NCBI RefSeq assembly: GCF_008247605.1
Contig: NZ_CP043420.1
Span: 1,736,001 to 1,800,000, forward strand
Direction: 5' to 3'
DNA length: 64,000 nt
Source of the DNA: Kushneria phosphatilytica
Lineage (GTDB): Bacteria > Pseudomonadota > Gammaproteobacteria > Pseudomonadales > Halomonadaceae
Shown one piece after another: positions 35,161-44,990 of this stretch. The notes beneath the pieces were generated by a model, which did no database searches, had not been told where the DNA came from, and was given only the letters and a program-made list of their open reading frames with translations. A program made the position numbers and the translations under genes. How positions within the stretch are numbered: the first letter of the stretch is position 1; each line of letters opens with the position of its first letter.

Positions 35161-35189
35161 ATGTTCGTTATATGGGAGGGCGCTGAGTT

Positions 35190-38100
35190 TCAGGCAGTTT
35201 GAGGCTCAGGGTCGTAGGAAAGATTGGACGACAACCAGCGCTCCAGCGTGGCAAGGGGCATACCCTTGCGAGCAGCCAGCGCCTCGACCTGATCGCGCGA
35301 AATCCGGCCAGTGGCAAAATACTTCGCGCCCGGATGAGAGAAATACCAGCCCGATACTGCCGCCGCCGGCCACATGGCGAAGTTCTCGGTCAGCGTCAGC
35401 CCGGCATTGTGTTCGGCATCCAGCATTTCGAACAGGGTGGTCTTCTCGGTATGATCGGGGCAGGCTGGATAACCGGGAGCCGGCCGGATTCCCCGGTACT
35501 TTTCGCCGATCAGTTCATCATTGTCGAGTGTTTCTTCCGGATCGTAGCCCCAGAATTCCTTGCGCACCCGCTCATGAAGGCGCTCGGCAAAGGCTTCCGC
35601 CAAGCGGTCCGCCAGTGCTTTCACCATGATGGCATTATAATCGTCGCCAGCCTCTTCGTATGCACGGGCCAGTTCATCAGCACCATGACCGGTTGTCACG
35701 GCAAAGGCACCGATCCAGTCCTCGCGATGGCTCTCCAGTGGGGCCACAAAATCCGCCAGGCTATAGCAGATACCTTCACGTCCCTTGCTGCTTTGTTGGC
35801 GCACGTGATGCAGCCGATGGATTACGTCGCAACGCTTGTCATCAGCATAAACTTCGATTGTATCCTGATCGACGGTATTGGCTGGCCAGAAACCGATAAC
35901 CCCACGAGCAGTGATGCGCTTTTCATCTACCAGCCGCTTGAGCATGCGTTGTGCATCCTGGTAAAGATTGCGTGCCGCTTCTCCGACTATGTCATCTTCC
36001 AGAATCTTCGGAAATTTACCGGAGAGCTGCCATGTCATGAAGAATGGCGTCCAGTCTATGCGTTCAACCAGCTCTTCAAGACTGTAGTTTTCAAATACCT
36101 TCAAACCGGTAAAGGTGGGGCGCGGGGGCACATAGTTGTGCCAGTCGCCATCGAAGGCCTTTTCACAGGCCTCGAGATAACTCATGTCGGCCGCCTTGGG
36201 GCGACGCTTGCTGTGCCGTTCGCGCACCTTCTCGTAGTCGGCACGAATCTCTGCCACATAGGCTTCCCGCAGGCCCGTCGACAGCAAACGACTGGCTACT
36301 CCAACGGCGCGCGAAGCATCCGTTACGTAAACCACCGGATGCGTATAATTCGGTTCGATTTTCACCGCAGTGTGCGCCTTGGAGGTCGTTGCTCCTCCAA
36401 TCAATAGCGGCACATCAAATCCCTGGCGCTCCATTTCCTGAGCGACACCGACCATTTCATCCAGCGAGGGGGTAATCAGCCCCGAGAGACCGATAATATC
36501 GGCATGCTGCTCACGGGCAGTGGCGAGAATCTTCTCGGTGGGCACCATCACACCAAGATCGATCACTTCGTAGTTGTTGCACTGCAGCACCACACCCACG
36601 ATGTTCTTGCCGATGTCATGCACATCGCCCTTGACCGTGGCCAACACGATTCGACCCTTGCTCTGGGTATCATCGCTCTTTTCTGCTTCGATGTAAGGAA
36701 TCAGATGAGCCACGGCCTGCTTCATGACACGGGCAGACTTGACCACCTGAGGAAGAAACATTTTGCCGTCGCCGAACAGATCGCCGACAACATTCATACC
36801 ATCCATCAAGGGCCCCTCGATCACCTCGATGGGCCGCTCGGCTCGCTGCCTGGCTTCTTCGGCATCCTCGGTAATGTATTGGGTAATGCCCTTGACCAGC
36901 GCATGTTCGATACGCTTTTCGACTACCCAGCTACGCCACTCGAGATCTTCCTTTTTCGATCCACTGCTGCCATCGCCACGATACTGTTCAGCGATCTCGA
37001 GCAAGCGCTCGGTGGCATCCTCGCGGCGATTGAGCACCACGTCCTCGACCGCCTCGCGCAGTTCTTTCGGGAGATCGTCGTAAACTGCCAGCTGACCGGC
37101 ATTGACGATGCCCATGGTCAGGCCTGCATGAATGGCATGATAGAGAAAGACGGCGTGAATCGCCTCGCGGACCGGATTGTTTCCTCGAAATGAGAAGGAA
37201 ACGTTGGAGACGCCGCCGGAAACCATGGCGTGGGGCAGGTGAGTGGTAATCCAGCGGGTTGCCTCGATGAAATCAACCGCGTAATTATTATGCTCCTCGA
37301 TCCCGGTGGCTATGGCAAAGATATTGGGATCAAAGATGATATCTTCGGCCGGGTAGCCGATGTCATCCACCAGCAGACGGTAGGCACGCTCGCTGATCTC
37401 GGTTTTTCGCTGAAAGGTGTCCGCCTGTCCTGCTTCATCAAAAGCCATCACCACAATGGCCGCACCATGACGCCGACATTCGTTGGCCTGGTGACGAAAC
37501 TGCTCTTCACCTTCCTTGAGTGAGATCGAATTGACGATGGCCTTGCCCTGAATGCATTTAAGCCCGGCCTCGACGATCTCCCATTTGGAAGAGTCGACCA
37601 TGATGGGGACTCGCGAGATATCGGGTTCGCCCGCTACCAGATTGAGAAAATGCACCATCGCATTACGCGAATCGAGCATCCCTTCATCCATATTGATATC
37701 GATGACCTGGGCGCCGTTCTCTACCTGTTCCAGTGCGACTTCCAGCGCAGTCGTGTAGTCCTCTTCCTTGATCAGCCGCTTGAAGCGCGCCGAACCGGTA
37801 ACGTTGGTCCGTTCACCGACATTAACGAATAGAGAATCGCTCTTGATGTTGAAGGGCTCGAGACCGGAGAGCCGACAGGCCGGTTCGATTTCGGGAATCT
37901 CGCGCGGTTTGAGCCCTGACATGGCACCACTGATGGCAGCGATATGTTCAGGTGTCGTACCGCAACAGCCACCGATGATGTTGACCAGCCCCTTTTCACC
38001 GAACTCTCGTACGATCGTCGCCATTTCATTCGGTGACTGGTCATACTCGCCGAACTCATTGGGCAATCCCGCATTGGGGTGCGCACTGACGAAGGTCGCG

Positions 38101-38891
38101 GCGCAACGCCCCAGCTCAGCCAGATAAGGGCGCAGATCCTCGGCGCCCAGTGCACAGTTGAGTCCCACCGAAAGGGGACGGGCGTGGCGCACCGAATTCC
38201 AGAAGGCTTCGGTCGTCTGCCCTGAAAGCGTACGCCCCGAAGCATCGGTAATGGTCCCCGAAATCATCAGAGGCACCTGACGGCCCATCCGCTCGAAAAG
38301 CACATCCAGGGCGTAGATGGCAGCCTTGGCGTTCAGCGTGTCGAAGATCGTTTCAATCAGGAGCAGGTCACTGCCACCTTCGATCAGAGCCTCGGCCGCC
38401 TCCAGATAATTATCGACCAGCTCATCGAAGGTGATGTTGCGTTTGGCGGGATCATTGACATCCGGGGATAGAGAAGCCGTTCGACTGGTCGGGCCCAGAA
38501 CACCTGCCACATAGCGGGGGATACCGGTACTGGTAGCTATTTCGTCACAGATTTCACGAGCCAGTCGAGCAGCTTCCCGATTGAGCTCCGGTACCAGTGA
38601 TTCCATACCATAATCGGATTGTGAGAGCCGGGTGCTATTGAACGTGTTGGTTTCGACAATATCAGCACCTGCTTCAAGGTACTCCCGATGCAGCTGCTTG
38701 ATTGCCTCAGGCTGAGTCAACACCAGCAGATCATTGTTACCCTGAAGATCGATTTGCCAATCGATGAAACGCTCACCCCGGAAGTCTGCTTCCGAAAAGC
38801 GCTGGTTCTGAATCATGGTACCCATGCCGCCATCCAGAATCAGGATGCGCTGGGACAGGGACTGCGAAAGCGATTCCGGGACAACACTCAT
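35190..38891 (-). CDS. metH: Cobalamin-dependent methionine synthase
   Basis: 1233-aa four-module enzyme that transfers a methyl group from methyltetrahydrofolate to homocysteine. The homocysteine domain (1-330) has [10 protein letters not shown] and the zinc Cys motif [12 protein letters not shown]; the pterin domain (about 360-630) has [13 protein letters not shown]; the cobalamin domain (about 650-900) has [14 protein letters not shown], with the cobalt-ligating His; and the reactivation domain (about 900-1233) has [15 protein letters not shown] for SAM binding. The ATG at 38891 is family-typical. No cobalamin or SAH riboswitch was recognised upstream. Confidence 0.97.
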   Translation of the reverse strand: MSVVPESLSQSLSQRILILDGGMGTMIQNQRFSEADFRGERFIDWQIDLQGNNDLLVLTQPEAIKQLHREYLEAGADIVETNTFNSTRLSQSDYGMESLVPELNREAARLAREICDEIATSTGIPRYVAGVLGPTSRTASLSPDVNDPAKRNITFDELVDNYLEAAEALIEGGSDLLLIETIFDTLNAKAAIYALDVLFERMGRQVPLMISGTITDASGRTLSGQTTEAFWNSVRHARPLSVGLNCALGAEDLRPYLAELGRCAATFVSAHPNAGLPNEFGEYDQSPNEMATIVREFGEKGLVNIIGGCCGTTPEHIAAISGAMSGLKPREIPEIEPACRLSGLEPFNIKSDSLFVNVGERTNVTGSARFKRLIKEEDYTTALEVALEQVENGAQVIDINMDEGMLDSRNAMVHFLNLVAGEPDISRVPIMVDSSKWEIVEAGLKCIQGKAIVNSISLKEGEEQFRHQANECRRHGAAIVVMAFDEAGQADTFQRKTEISERAYRLLVDDIGYPAEDIIFDPNIFAIATGIEEHNNYAVDFIEATRWITTHLPHAMVSGGVSNVSFSFRGNNPVREAIHAVFLYHAIHAGLTMGIVNAGQLAVYDDLPKELREAVEDVVLNRREDATERLLEIAEQYRGDGSSGSKKEDLEWRSWVVEKRIEHALVKGITQYITEDAEEARQRAERPIEVIEGPLMDGMNVVGDLFGDGKMFLPQVVKSARVMKQAVAHLIPYIEAEKSDDTQSKGRIVLATVKGDVHDIGKNIVGVVLQCNNYEVIDLGVMVPTEKILATAREQHADIIGLSGLITPSLDEMVGVAQEMERQGFDVPLLIGGATTSKAHTAVKIEPNYTHPVVYVTDASRAVGVASRLLSTGLREAYVAEIRADYEKVRERHSKRRPKAADMSYLEACEKAFDGDWHNYVPPRPTFTGLKVFENYSLEELVERIDWTPFFMTWQLSGKFPKILEDDIVGEAARNLYQDAQRMLKRLVDEKRITARGVIGFWPANTVDQDTIEVYADDKRCDVIHRLHHVRQQSSKGREGICYSLADFVAPLESHREDWIGAFAVTTGHGADELARAYEEAGDDYNAIMVKALADRLAEAFAERLHERVRKEFWGYDPEETLDNDELIGEKYRGIRPAPGYPACPDHTEKTTLFEMLDAEHNAGLTLTENFAMWPAAAVSGWYFSHPGAKYFATGRISRDQVEALAARKGMPLATLERWLSSNLSYDPEPQTA

Positions 38892-39101
38892 TGGCAGCAG
38901 TAACTCCTACGGTTCCAAAACGATCATGGCGGTTACCGCAGGGGGTATCCGCAACCGAGCGTAGACTTTAGCAGATGTCCTTGAATGGATGGACCGGACG
39001 TCATTGCGCTTTTTTCATATCCCGAGTGAATTACCTGGGATTTGTACCGGTAACGCGATTGACTTACCATTGAGGAAAGTTCCGTTCTCACGAGGCCGGC
39101 G

Positions 39102-39689
39102 ATGAGTCAGATCATTGAAATTACCGATAGCGCTCAGGAGTATCTCGCCGAGCTGCTAGCAAAACAGGATGTCGAAGGCATCGGTGTCAGGGTGTTCATC
39201 ACCCAACCCGGTACCCCCTATGCTGAAACCTGCCTGGCCTATTGCCGCCCGGGTGAGGAAGAAGCTACGGATGAAGTTGTTGAACTGTCGCGTTTCAACG
39301 TGTACATCGAACAGAATAGTGCCCCCTTTCTCGAAGACGCCGTAGTCGATTTCAACGCGGATCGTATGGGCGGGCAGCTGACCATCAAGGCGCCCAACGC
39401 CAAGATGCCGCAGGTCAGCGAAGACAGCCCACTGGAAGATCGGGTCAATTATATTCTGTTCAGCGAGATCAACCCCGGTCTGGCCGCACATGGCGGTGAA
39501 ATCCGCCTGATTCAGCTGACCGATGATAATGTGGCTGTTCTCCAGTTTGGAGGCGGGTGCCAGGGTTGCGCCGCTGTAGACGTCACCCTTAAGCAGGGCG
39601 TTGAACGCACTCTGATCGAGCGTATTCCCGAACTGACCGCCATTCGCGATGTGACCGATCACTCTGATACGACCAACGCTTACTACTAA
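39102..39689 (+). CDS. nfuA: Fe-S biogenesis protein NfuA
   Basis: 195-aa Fe-S carrier with an N-terminal degenerate A-type (IscA-like) domain (residues 1-95) and a C-terminal Nfu domain (110-195). The cluster-binding CxxC is in [18 protein letters not shown] near residue 150. NfuA delivers 4Fe-4S clusters to apo-proteins, particularly under oxidative stress or iron limitation. It is divergent from metH and followed by a very strong terminator. sufE, another Fe-S gene, lies 2.5 kb further. Confidence 0.95.
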   Translation: MSQIIEITDSAQEYLAELLAKQDVEGIGVRVFITQPGTPYAETCLAYCRPGEEEATDEVVELSRFNVYIEQNSAPFLEDAVVDFNADRMGGQLTIKAPNAKMPQVSEDSPLEDRVNYILFSEINPGLAAHGGEIRLIQLTDDNVAVLQFGGGCQGCAAVDVTLKQGVERTLIERIPELTAIRDVTDHSDTTNAYY

Positions 39690-39732
39690 GCAATCGTTTC
39701 GTACACTCGCTGACAAGCGATGGATGTGTTTG

Positions 39733-39774
39733 ACAGGAGGGCCGGCTCGCCATGAGCCGGCCCTCCTGTTTTTC
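39733..39774. terminator. Strong terminator after nfuA
   Basis: A 16-bp perfect stem (ACAGGAGGGCCGGCTC and its complement) around GCCAT, followed by TTTTTC on the plus strand. Confidence 0.92.
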
Positions 39775-39789
39775 AATTACACGATATCG

Positions 39790-40755
39790 TCAGTAAACGA
39801 AGGGCGGCATGGGCGCTCGCGACAGGCGCTCCTGTAACACCCTGATTTCCGTGCGCAGTCGCGTCATCTCCTGCTCGTTTTCGGTGATTTCACCACTGAG
39901 TCGCTCTTCGCGCGCATGGCTTTCCTGTAACGCCTTTTCGGACTGTTTGATCTGGCTGGAAAGCTCGCGAGTCTTGCGCTCTTCTTCCTGCAGTGCACGG
40001 CGCTGCTCTTCGACCTGGGCTGTCATCTTCTCGATGCGCTCTTCGAGCTGCTCCTGACGTCGGCGGGATTGCTTTTCAGCCTCCTGCTTTTCGTGTCGAG
40101 CGCTATCCAGCAGCTGCATCAGTCGATTCTCTGCTGTCTCATGCCGACTTTCTTCCTGAGCAAGGCGCTTGCGGTGATTCTGCTCTGCCTGCTCGATGGT
40201 CTGCTGATGCTCGCGCTCCTGACGCTCCCGCTCCTCACTGAGCGCTTCAATCTGGGCATCACGCATGGCCAGGCGCTGCTCGCGGTCTTCACACTGCGAA
40301 CGCAGCTGTGCCAGTTCGCTTTCCTGCCGGGCAAGCGCTGTGGTCTTTTCTTCCAGCCGTGCTTCGTTAGCGTCAAAGCGTTCTCCCAGTGCCTGCAACC
40401 GCTGCTCGGCGTCTTCGGCAAGACGCTGGGCGATACGGGTTTCCTCACGGCACTGCTGGATATCCTCATCTGCCTGGCGACGGTAGAAAGAGAGTGCTTC
40501 GTGCGCCTCCTCCTGTGCCTGTTGCCAAAGGCCATAAAGCGCTTCCTGGAGCCTTTCCGGGATAGCCTGGGGGAGAGGCGTATCACGATTTTCTTCACGT
40601 CGGGTACGCCACTCACGCAGGTGATCACTGATAGTAGTGAAGCTGCCGGTTCCCAATACCTCACGTATACGTTGAACACTGGGCGTATCACCACGCTGAA
40701 TCAGCGTTTCGATTGCCCGCTGGACATCCTGGTATTGCACGCCATTACGCGCCAT
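39790..40755 (-). CDS. KfrA-like DNA-binding coiled-coil protein
   Basis: 321 aa: residues 1-60 match the KfrA N-terminal DNA-binding domain (YQDVQRAIETLIQRG, SVQRIREVLGTGSFTTISDH), followed by about 240 residues of almost continuous Glu/Gln/Arg-rich coiled coil and a short proline-containing tail. Plasmid KfrA proteins bind operator repeats at their own promoter and help organise plasmid DNA; chromosomal members are poorly studied. GGAGG precedes the ATG. It is divergent from a tyrosine recombinase across a 234-nt AT-rich gap with palindromic sites. Confidence 0.85.
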   Translation of the reverse strand: MARNGVQYQDVQRAIETLIQRGDTPSVQRIREVLGTGSFTTISDHLREWRTRREENRDTPLPQAIPERLQEALYGLWQQAQEEAHEALSFYRRQADEDIQQCREETRIAQRLAEDAEQRLQALGERFDANEARLEEKTTALARQESELAQLRSQCEDREQRLAMRDAQIEALSEERERQEREHQQTIEQAEQNHRKRLAQEESRHETAENRLMQLLDSARHEKQEAEKQSRRRQEQLEERIEKMTAQVEEQRRALQEEERKTRELSSQIKQSEKALQESHAREERLSGEITENEQEMTRLRTEIRVLQERLSRAPMPPFVY

Positions 40756-40799
40756 GACGCCTCCGCCGTTCCCTGTTGGCCACTTTCCGCGGTCTGAGT

Positions 40800-40826
40800 G
40801 AGCCCCTCGGTCTTCATCAGGGGCTC
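40800..40826. repeat. Hairpin in the kfrA-like/recombinase intergenic region
   Basis: GAGCCCCT and AGGGGCTC (8 bp) with an 11-nt spacer, about 45 nt upstream of the kfrA-like start; it may lie in the leader of that gene. Confidence 0.45.
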
Positions 40827-40868
40827 AAGCAGGATAGTGGGGTTTTCGTGTTCTGCCAATATTACATT

Positions 40869-40882
40869 TTACGTAAACGTAA
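40869..40882. promoter_or_regulatory. Palindrome in the divergent promoter region
   Basis: TTACGT-AA-ACGTAA, with a further ACGTAA half-site at 40939-40944. It is a candidate operator for the KfrA-like protein; the assignment is inferred from position and symmetry. Confidence 0.4.
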
Positions 40883-40989
40883 TTATACATATGATTGGAT
40901 CGATAAATTCATGATTACGAGTCTTATCTTGAATATATACGTAACGCATGCTGAAATTACCACACGCCAATCGGTTAGAAAGAGGTGAG

Positions 40990-42198
40990 ATGGAGGGACA
41001 CAGCAGGGATAACGATACCGACACTGCATTAGCAGCACCTGGGCAGGCAGTAGAACGCCAGATTACAGGCCCGCCCTCTGCGCTTGAGCAGGCGCATATT
41101 ATTGCCGGCAGTGATGCTGAAGCCGTGGCACAGTGGCTTGCGGAATACCGGCAAAGCCCACGGACCTTTCGCCATTACCGCAAGGAGAGCGAGCGGTTGC
41201 TACTGTGGCTCGAGAAAAGAGGGCAGCATCTGAATGAACTGCGCCGGGATGAGCTTGATGCCTTCGAAGCCTTTCTCGCCGATCCTCAGCCCAGGCAACA
41301 CTGGATAGGCCCACCCCGACCGCGTCACAGCCCGGAGTGGCGTCCATTTCGACAACCGTTATCCGCAGCCAGCCGTCGACAGTCACTGGTTATCCTGCAG
41401 GGCATGATGAGCTGGCTGGTTGAAGCCGGGTGGCTGACCCACAATCCTTTCAGGCTGATGCGCAACAAGCGCCAGCGCATGGATAATCGTCATGAGCGGG
41501 TTGAGCGCTATCTGGAGCGGCCCCTGTGGCAATGGTTCTGGGGGTATCTGGACACACCGGAAGTCGAACAGAGCAGGCGCCAGCACTATGAGAGGGCACG
41601 TCTGCGTTTCATCTTCGCCTTCGCTTACCTGTTGGGACCACGGATCAGCGAGATGGCCGCTGCACGCATGAACGACTTCATGCAAAGGGAAGGACAGTGG
41701 TGGTGGCAGGTCACGGGCAAGGGCGGGCGTACCAGTCGCATCCCTGTTACGCCGGCGTTAATGGACGCACTGATCGAATGGCGAAAAGTACTGAAGCTGT
41801 CGGAGTTGCCACAGCCGGAAGAAGCGACGCCCCTGATCAGAGCACTTGATGGCCAGCGAGGCATTACGGATAACCAGCTCTATCGGCTGATTCGAGCTAC
41901 CTTTTCCCGGGCGGCGGAAGCACTGGCAGGCGATCATGCAACGTCATTTTCCGAGACAGAACGTTCACGGATGGTCGTCCAGCTGCGTCAGGCAACACCT
42001 CACTGGCTGCGTCACACGGCCATCACCCATCAGGCACAACAGGGGGTAGAGCTACGCTACCTCGCCAGTACGGCGCGGCATGCCCGACTGGAAACCACAG
42101 CACGTTACCTGCATGAGGAAGATCGTGAATGGCACGCTCAGATGCAGCGCCACACTCTGCCATCCATCACCGACGATGAGGGTAATGACGCGTTATAA
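40990..42198 (+). CDS. Tyrosine recombinase / integrase
   Basis: 402-aa site-specific recombinase. An N-terminal SAM-like core-binding domain (about 35-160, SPRTFRHYRKESERLLLWL) precedes a catalytic domain with the full set of active residues: Arg in LLGPRISEMAAARM, Lys in TGKGGRTSRIPV, HxxR in TPHWLRHTAITHQ, His in TARHARLETT and Tyr in ARYLHEE. I start at 40990 (AGAGGTGAG upstream); an ATG at 40948 would add 14 residues. It is not adjacent to a tRNA and no attachment repeats or phage genes are visible, so it may be a resident chromosomal recombinase. Confidence 0.88.
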   Translation: MEGHSRDNDTDTALAAPGQAVERQITGPPSALEQAHIIAGSDAEAVAQWLAEYRQSPRTFRHYRKESERLLLWLEKRGQHLNELRRDELDAFEAFLADPQPRQHWIGPPRPRHSPEWRPFRQPLSAASRRQSLVILQGMMSWLVEAGWLTHNPFRLMRNKRQRMDNRHERVERYLERPLWQWFWGYLDTPEVEQSRRQHYERARLRFIFAFAYLLGPRISEMAAARMNDFMQREGQWWWQVTGKGGRTSRIPVTPALMDALIEWRKVLKLSELPQPEEATPLIRALDGQRGITDNQLYRLIRATFSRAAEALAGDHATSFSETERSRMVVQLRQATPHWLRHTAITHQAQQGVELRYLASTARHARLETTARYLHEEDREWHAQMQRHTLPSITDDEGNDAL

Positions 42199-42226
42199 TG
42201 AGCCGTTCACCATTTCAGGAGGCGGA

Positions 42227-42637
42227 ATGACCCCGCAACAGGAGCAAGCCGAACTCATCGACGAGTTCAACATGTTCGACAACTGGATGGACCGCTACCA
42301 GTACATCATCGACATGGGTCGTCAACTTCCGGAATTCCCGGAGGAGTGGAAAAACGATCAGACCCGGATCGAAGGCTGCCAGTCCAGAGTCTGGATGCAT
42401 CATGAGCGTCAGGGAGAGCAACTCCATTTTCAGGCTGCTTCCGATGCTGCCATCGTCTCTGGCCTGATCGCCGTACTGATGCGTATTTATAATGATCGCA
42501 CTCCTGGCGAAATTCTGGAGACTTCCACGGACTTTTTGGGCGAACTGGGGCTGGATAAGCATCTCTCGCCAACACGCAGCAACGGTCTGCATGCCATGCT
42601 GGAACGTATCTATACCACTGCCCAGCGCCACGTCTGA
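42227..42637 (+). CDS. sufE: Cysteine desulfuration protein SufE
   Basis: 136-aa sulfur acceptor that stimulates the cysteine desulfurase SufS and passes persulfide to the SufBCD scaffold. The active Cys is in RIEGCQSRVWMHH near residue 50, and the C-terminal helix LSPTRSNGLHAMLERIY is typical. The start is fixed by AGGAGG before the ATG at 42227; the frame is open further upstream inside the recombinase. It stands apart from any suf operon in this window. Confidence 0.93.
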   Translation: MTPQQEQAELIDEFNMFDNWMDRYQYIIDMGRQLPEFPEEWKNDQTRIEGCQSRVWMHHERQGEQLHFQAASDAAIVSGLIAVLMRIYNDRTPGEILETSTDFLGELGLDKHLSPTRSNGLHAMLERIYTTAQRHV

Positions 42638-42655
42638 GCAAGTGGGCAACGACAT

Positions 42656-42940
42656 TCAATCGCGCCGGTCGCGAGGTGGGGGGACCGGATCAACGCCGCC
42701 TTCATGCCAGGGGTGACAGCGGCTGATTCGGCGCAATGCCAGCCAACTGCCACGGCATACGCCATGAGCCTGAAGAGCTTCAACGGTGTATTGCGAGCAG
42801 GATGGCCAGAAGCGGCAGCGGGGCCCCATTAACGGGCTGATACCATACTGATAGAGTCGAACAACGCCTACCAGCAGCAGGATAACTCCTCGCCGTATCA
42901 GCCCGGCGCACCTGCGAAGCAGGCTACTTCGAGTTGCCAT
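42656..42940 (-). CDS. yidD: Membrane protein insertion efficiency factor YidD
   Basis: 94-aa peripheral membrane protein that assists YidC-dependent insertion. The invariant core [19 protein letters not shown], then [10 protein letters not shown] and [13 protein letters not shown], is complete, with its three conserved Cys. The usual location is between rnpA and yidC near the replication origin, so this location, overlapping hisI by 17 nt at the end of a zinc operon, is unusual; it may be a second copy. The start ATG lies inside hisI. Confidence 0.9.
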   Translation of the reverse strand: MATRSSLLRRCAGLIRRGVILLLVGVVRLYQYGISPLMGPRCRFWPSCSQYTVEALQAHGVCRGSWLALRRISRCHPWHEGGVDPVPPPRDRRD

Positions 42941-43376
42941 AAAGGATCTCGGGATCCACCAGCGGCGCGTCAACGACTTCACCCTTCTCATGGGTAAGCC
43001 GCGTATAGAAGCAGCTGCGTCGCCCGGTATGGCAGGCCGCACCCTGCTGATCCACCAGCAGCAGCAGGGTATCGCCATCACAGTCGAGCCGCATTTCGAT
43101 CAATCGCTGCTGCTGGCCCGAGGATTCTCCCTTGCGCCAGGGACGATTGCGCGAGCGCGACCAGTAGCAGACACGCCCGGTCGATAGCGTTTCATGCAGA
43201 GTCGCCTCATTCATCCAGGCCATCATCAGCACCTCGCCACTGTCATGCTGCTGAGCAATAGCCGGTACCAGCCCCAGATCATTCCATTTCATGTTTTCCA
43301 GCAGATGGGGCAGTTGTACCGTTGTACCCGGTGAGGCAGTTTCCAGCTCTCGGAATAATTCAGCTCCATGACTCAT
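42924..43376 (-). CDS. hisI: Phosphoribosyl-AMP cyclohydrolase (possible low-zinc HisI paralogue)
   Basis: 150-aa enzyme of histidine biosynthesis that opens the adenine ring of PR-AMP. The motifs [30 protein letters not shown] and [13 protein letters not shown] are intact, so the three zinc Cys are kept. The ATG overlaps the znuB stop by 4 nt, so it belongs to the znuCB operon. HisI paralogues in Zur regulons are documented, which suggests this is the zinc-starvation copy; whether another hisI exists cannot be seen here. Confidence 0.92.
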   Translation of the reverse strand: MSHGAELFRELETASPGTTVQLPHLLENMKWNDLGLVPAIAQQHDSGEVLMMAWMNEATLHETLSTGRVCYWSRSRNRPWRKGESSGQQQRLIEMRLDCDGDTLLLLVDQQGAACHTGRRSCFYTRLTHEKGEVVDAPLVDPEILYGNSK

Positions 43377-44233
43377 GATTGGCTCCGCTCGGATTTGGAA
43401 ATTGCCTGACGACGTCTGATCATTCGATGCAGGCGATGGCCGGCCAACGAGACGATATAACCGATGCCGGTCAGCAGTACGATAGTAGCCCCCGCAGGCA
43501 GATCGACCTGCCACGCCACCCCCAGGCCAGCGCTGATGAAAGCCATGCTCACCAGTGAAGCCACCAGCATCATTCCGGCCAGCGAACGCACATGGTGTCC
43601 CGCCAGTGCCGCGGGCAGCGTCAGCAAGGCGATCACCATGATCAGCCCTACCGCTTGCAACAGTAACACCACGGTGATGGCGACCAGACATAGCAGCAGC
43701 AGATAGAGCGCTCGGGTCGGTATACCGCGTAACCGGGTGAACTCCTCATCGAAGATCACGGCCACCATTGGTCGATGTATCAGCCAGAGAATGACCGCCA
43801 GTCCGGCCACAATACAGCCCAGCCCAACTACCATAGCGTGGGTCGACAGCATCAGGTTGCCGAATAGAAGGCTCATCAGATCGCTGCGATAGCCTGGGGT
43901 CTGGCTGATGAATAAAAGCCCGACGGCCATGCCGATCGCCCAGAAAGCGCTGATTAATGTATCTTCCTGATCAATACCACTGAGACTGATGCAGCCAATC
44001 AGTAATGCAGCGATGATGGCGCAGACAAAGGCACCAACCAGCGGGGCACCCCCCAGAAAGGACGCGATTCCCAGACCGGCTAGTACTGTATGGGCAATAC
44101 CACCGGCCATGTAGCCAATGCGCTTGACCACGACATAAGGGCCGATCAGCCCGCCGGCAACGCCAGCCAGAATTCCTACCAGCAAGGCCTGCTGCAGAAA
44201 GGGCTGCTCAAGCAGGGCGGCAAAAAAATCCAT
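43373..44233 (-). CDS. znuB: Zinc ABC transporter permease ZnuB
   Basis: 286-aa ABC-3-family permease with about eight membrane spans. Typical segments are GLIGPYVVVKRIGYMAGGIAH, the IDQEDTLISAFWAIGMAVGL loop, FGNLMLSTHAMV, and FDEEFTRLRGIPTRAL in the cytoplasmic coupling region. ZnuB carries Zn(II) across the inner membrane with ZnuC and periplasmic ZnuA. The gene starts 9 nt after znuC and overlaps hisI by 4 nt. No znuA is in the window. Confidence 0.94.
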   Translation of the reverse strand: MDFFAALLEQPFLQQALLVGILAGVAGGLIGPYVVVKRIGYMAGGIAHTVLAGLGIASFLGGAPLVGAFVCAIIAALLIGCISLSGIDQEDTLISAFWAIGMAVGLLFISQTPGYRSDLMSLLFGNLMLSTHAMVVGLGCIVAGLAVILWLIHRPMVAVIFDEEFTRLRGIPTRALYLLLLCLVAITVVLLLQAVGLIMVIALLTLPAALAGHHVRSLAGMMLVASLVSMAFISAGLGVAWQVDLPAGATIVLLTGIGYIVSLAGHRLHRMIRRRQAISKSERSQS

Positions 44234-44242
44234 GATATGAAC

Positions 44243-44968
44243 TCAATGATGATGGTGCACCATGCGCACCTGCTGACCGTAAAGCTGGGCAATGGTGTCA
44301 GCCGTAATGGGCTCGGCCGTATGATCGACCAGGGTGCGGTTGAGGCAAACCACACGATCGACATGATCGCTGACGAAGCCGAGATCGTGTGAAATCAGCA
44401 CAATGGTCATGTCCTGGCGAAGGCGAGCAAACAGATCGAAAAGCGCGCGCTCCCCATCGGTATCAACGCTTGCCGTGGGCTCATCGAGAAGCAGGATGGA
44501 AGGCTGACAGGCGAGGGCCCGGGCGATCAGCACACGCTGCATCTGACCACCGGAGAGTCCCTCGATGCGCCGATGACGAAGCGATTCGATCTCGAGGGTA
44601 GCCAGAACGCCATCCACGGCCCGCCGATCGCGCCGTCGCCACGGCCCCCACCAGCGTCCATGGCCCAGTTGTCCCATCAGCACTACATCTTCCACCGAAA
44701 TCGGGAAGGAGCGGGTAAAGCGAGTGAATTGAGGCACGTAACCCACCGAGTGCGCTGCCTGCCGCGGTGAGCGCCCCAGCAGACGCACCTGACCGGTATC
44801 AGGACGCAGCAATCCCAGCATCAGTCTCAGCAGGGTGCTTTTGCCACCACCGTTGGGGCCGATCAGCCCCAGAAACTGCTTGTGAGGAACACTTAACGAG
44901 ACATCCTCGAGAATCGACTGCCCCTCCAGGGCGAGGCTGACATGCTCCAGATCAATGGCGGACTCCAT
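44243..44968 (-). CDS. znuC: Zinc ABC transporter ATPase ZnuC
   Basis: 241-aa ATPase of the high-affinity zinc importer. Walker [14 protein letters not shown], signature [16 protein letters not shown], Walker [13 protein letters not shown] and the switch in [10 protein letters not shown] are present. I start it at the ATG at 44968 (GGAGAG upstream, 22 nt after the pyrC stop); the frame is open about 63 codons further into pyrC. The C-terminus ends in four consecutive His, a possible zinc-binding tail. Confidence 0.94.
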   Translation of the reverse strand: MESAIDLEHVSLALEGQSILEDVSLSVPHKQFLGLIGPNGGGKSTLLRLMLGLLRPDTGQVRLLGRSPRQAAHSVGYVPQFTRFTRSFPISVEDVVLMGQLGHGRWWGPWRRRDRRAVDGVLATLEIESLRHRRIEGLSGGQMQRVLIARALACQPSILLLDEPTASVDTDGERALFDLFARLRQDMTIVLISHDLGFVSDHVDRVVCLNRTLVDHTAEPITADTIAQLYGQQVRMVHHHH

Positions 44969-44990
44969 GCTACTGCTCTCCGTCAACGGT

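Noticed and set aside
35199..36407. 402-codon frame antisense to metH
   Set aside because: Shadow of metH on the opposite strand; no recognisable domain. The 229-codon frame at 36504-37193 is rejected for the same reason.
38892..39101. Possible cobalamin or SAH riboswitch before metH
   Set aside because: Consensus blocks of neither class were found in the 210-nt intergenic region.
40069..40797. 242-codon hydrophobic frame antisense to the kfrA-like gene
   Set aside because: Leu-rich translation arises from the complement of Glu/Gln/Arg-rich coiled-coil codons.
40990..42198. Prophage or integrative element marked by the recombinase
   Set aside because: Flanking genes are housekeeping (nfuA, sufE), and no tRNA, direct repeats or phage genes are seen.
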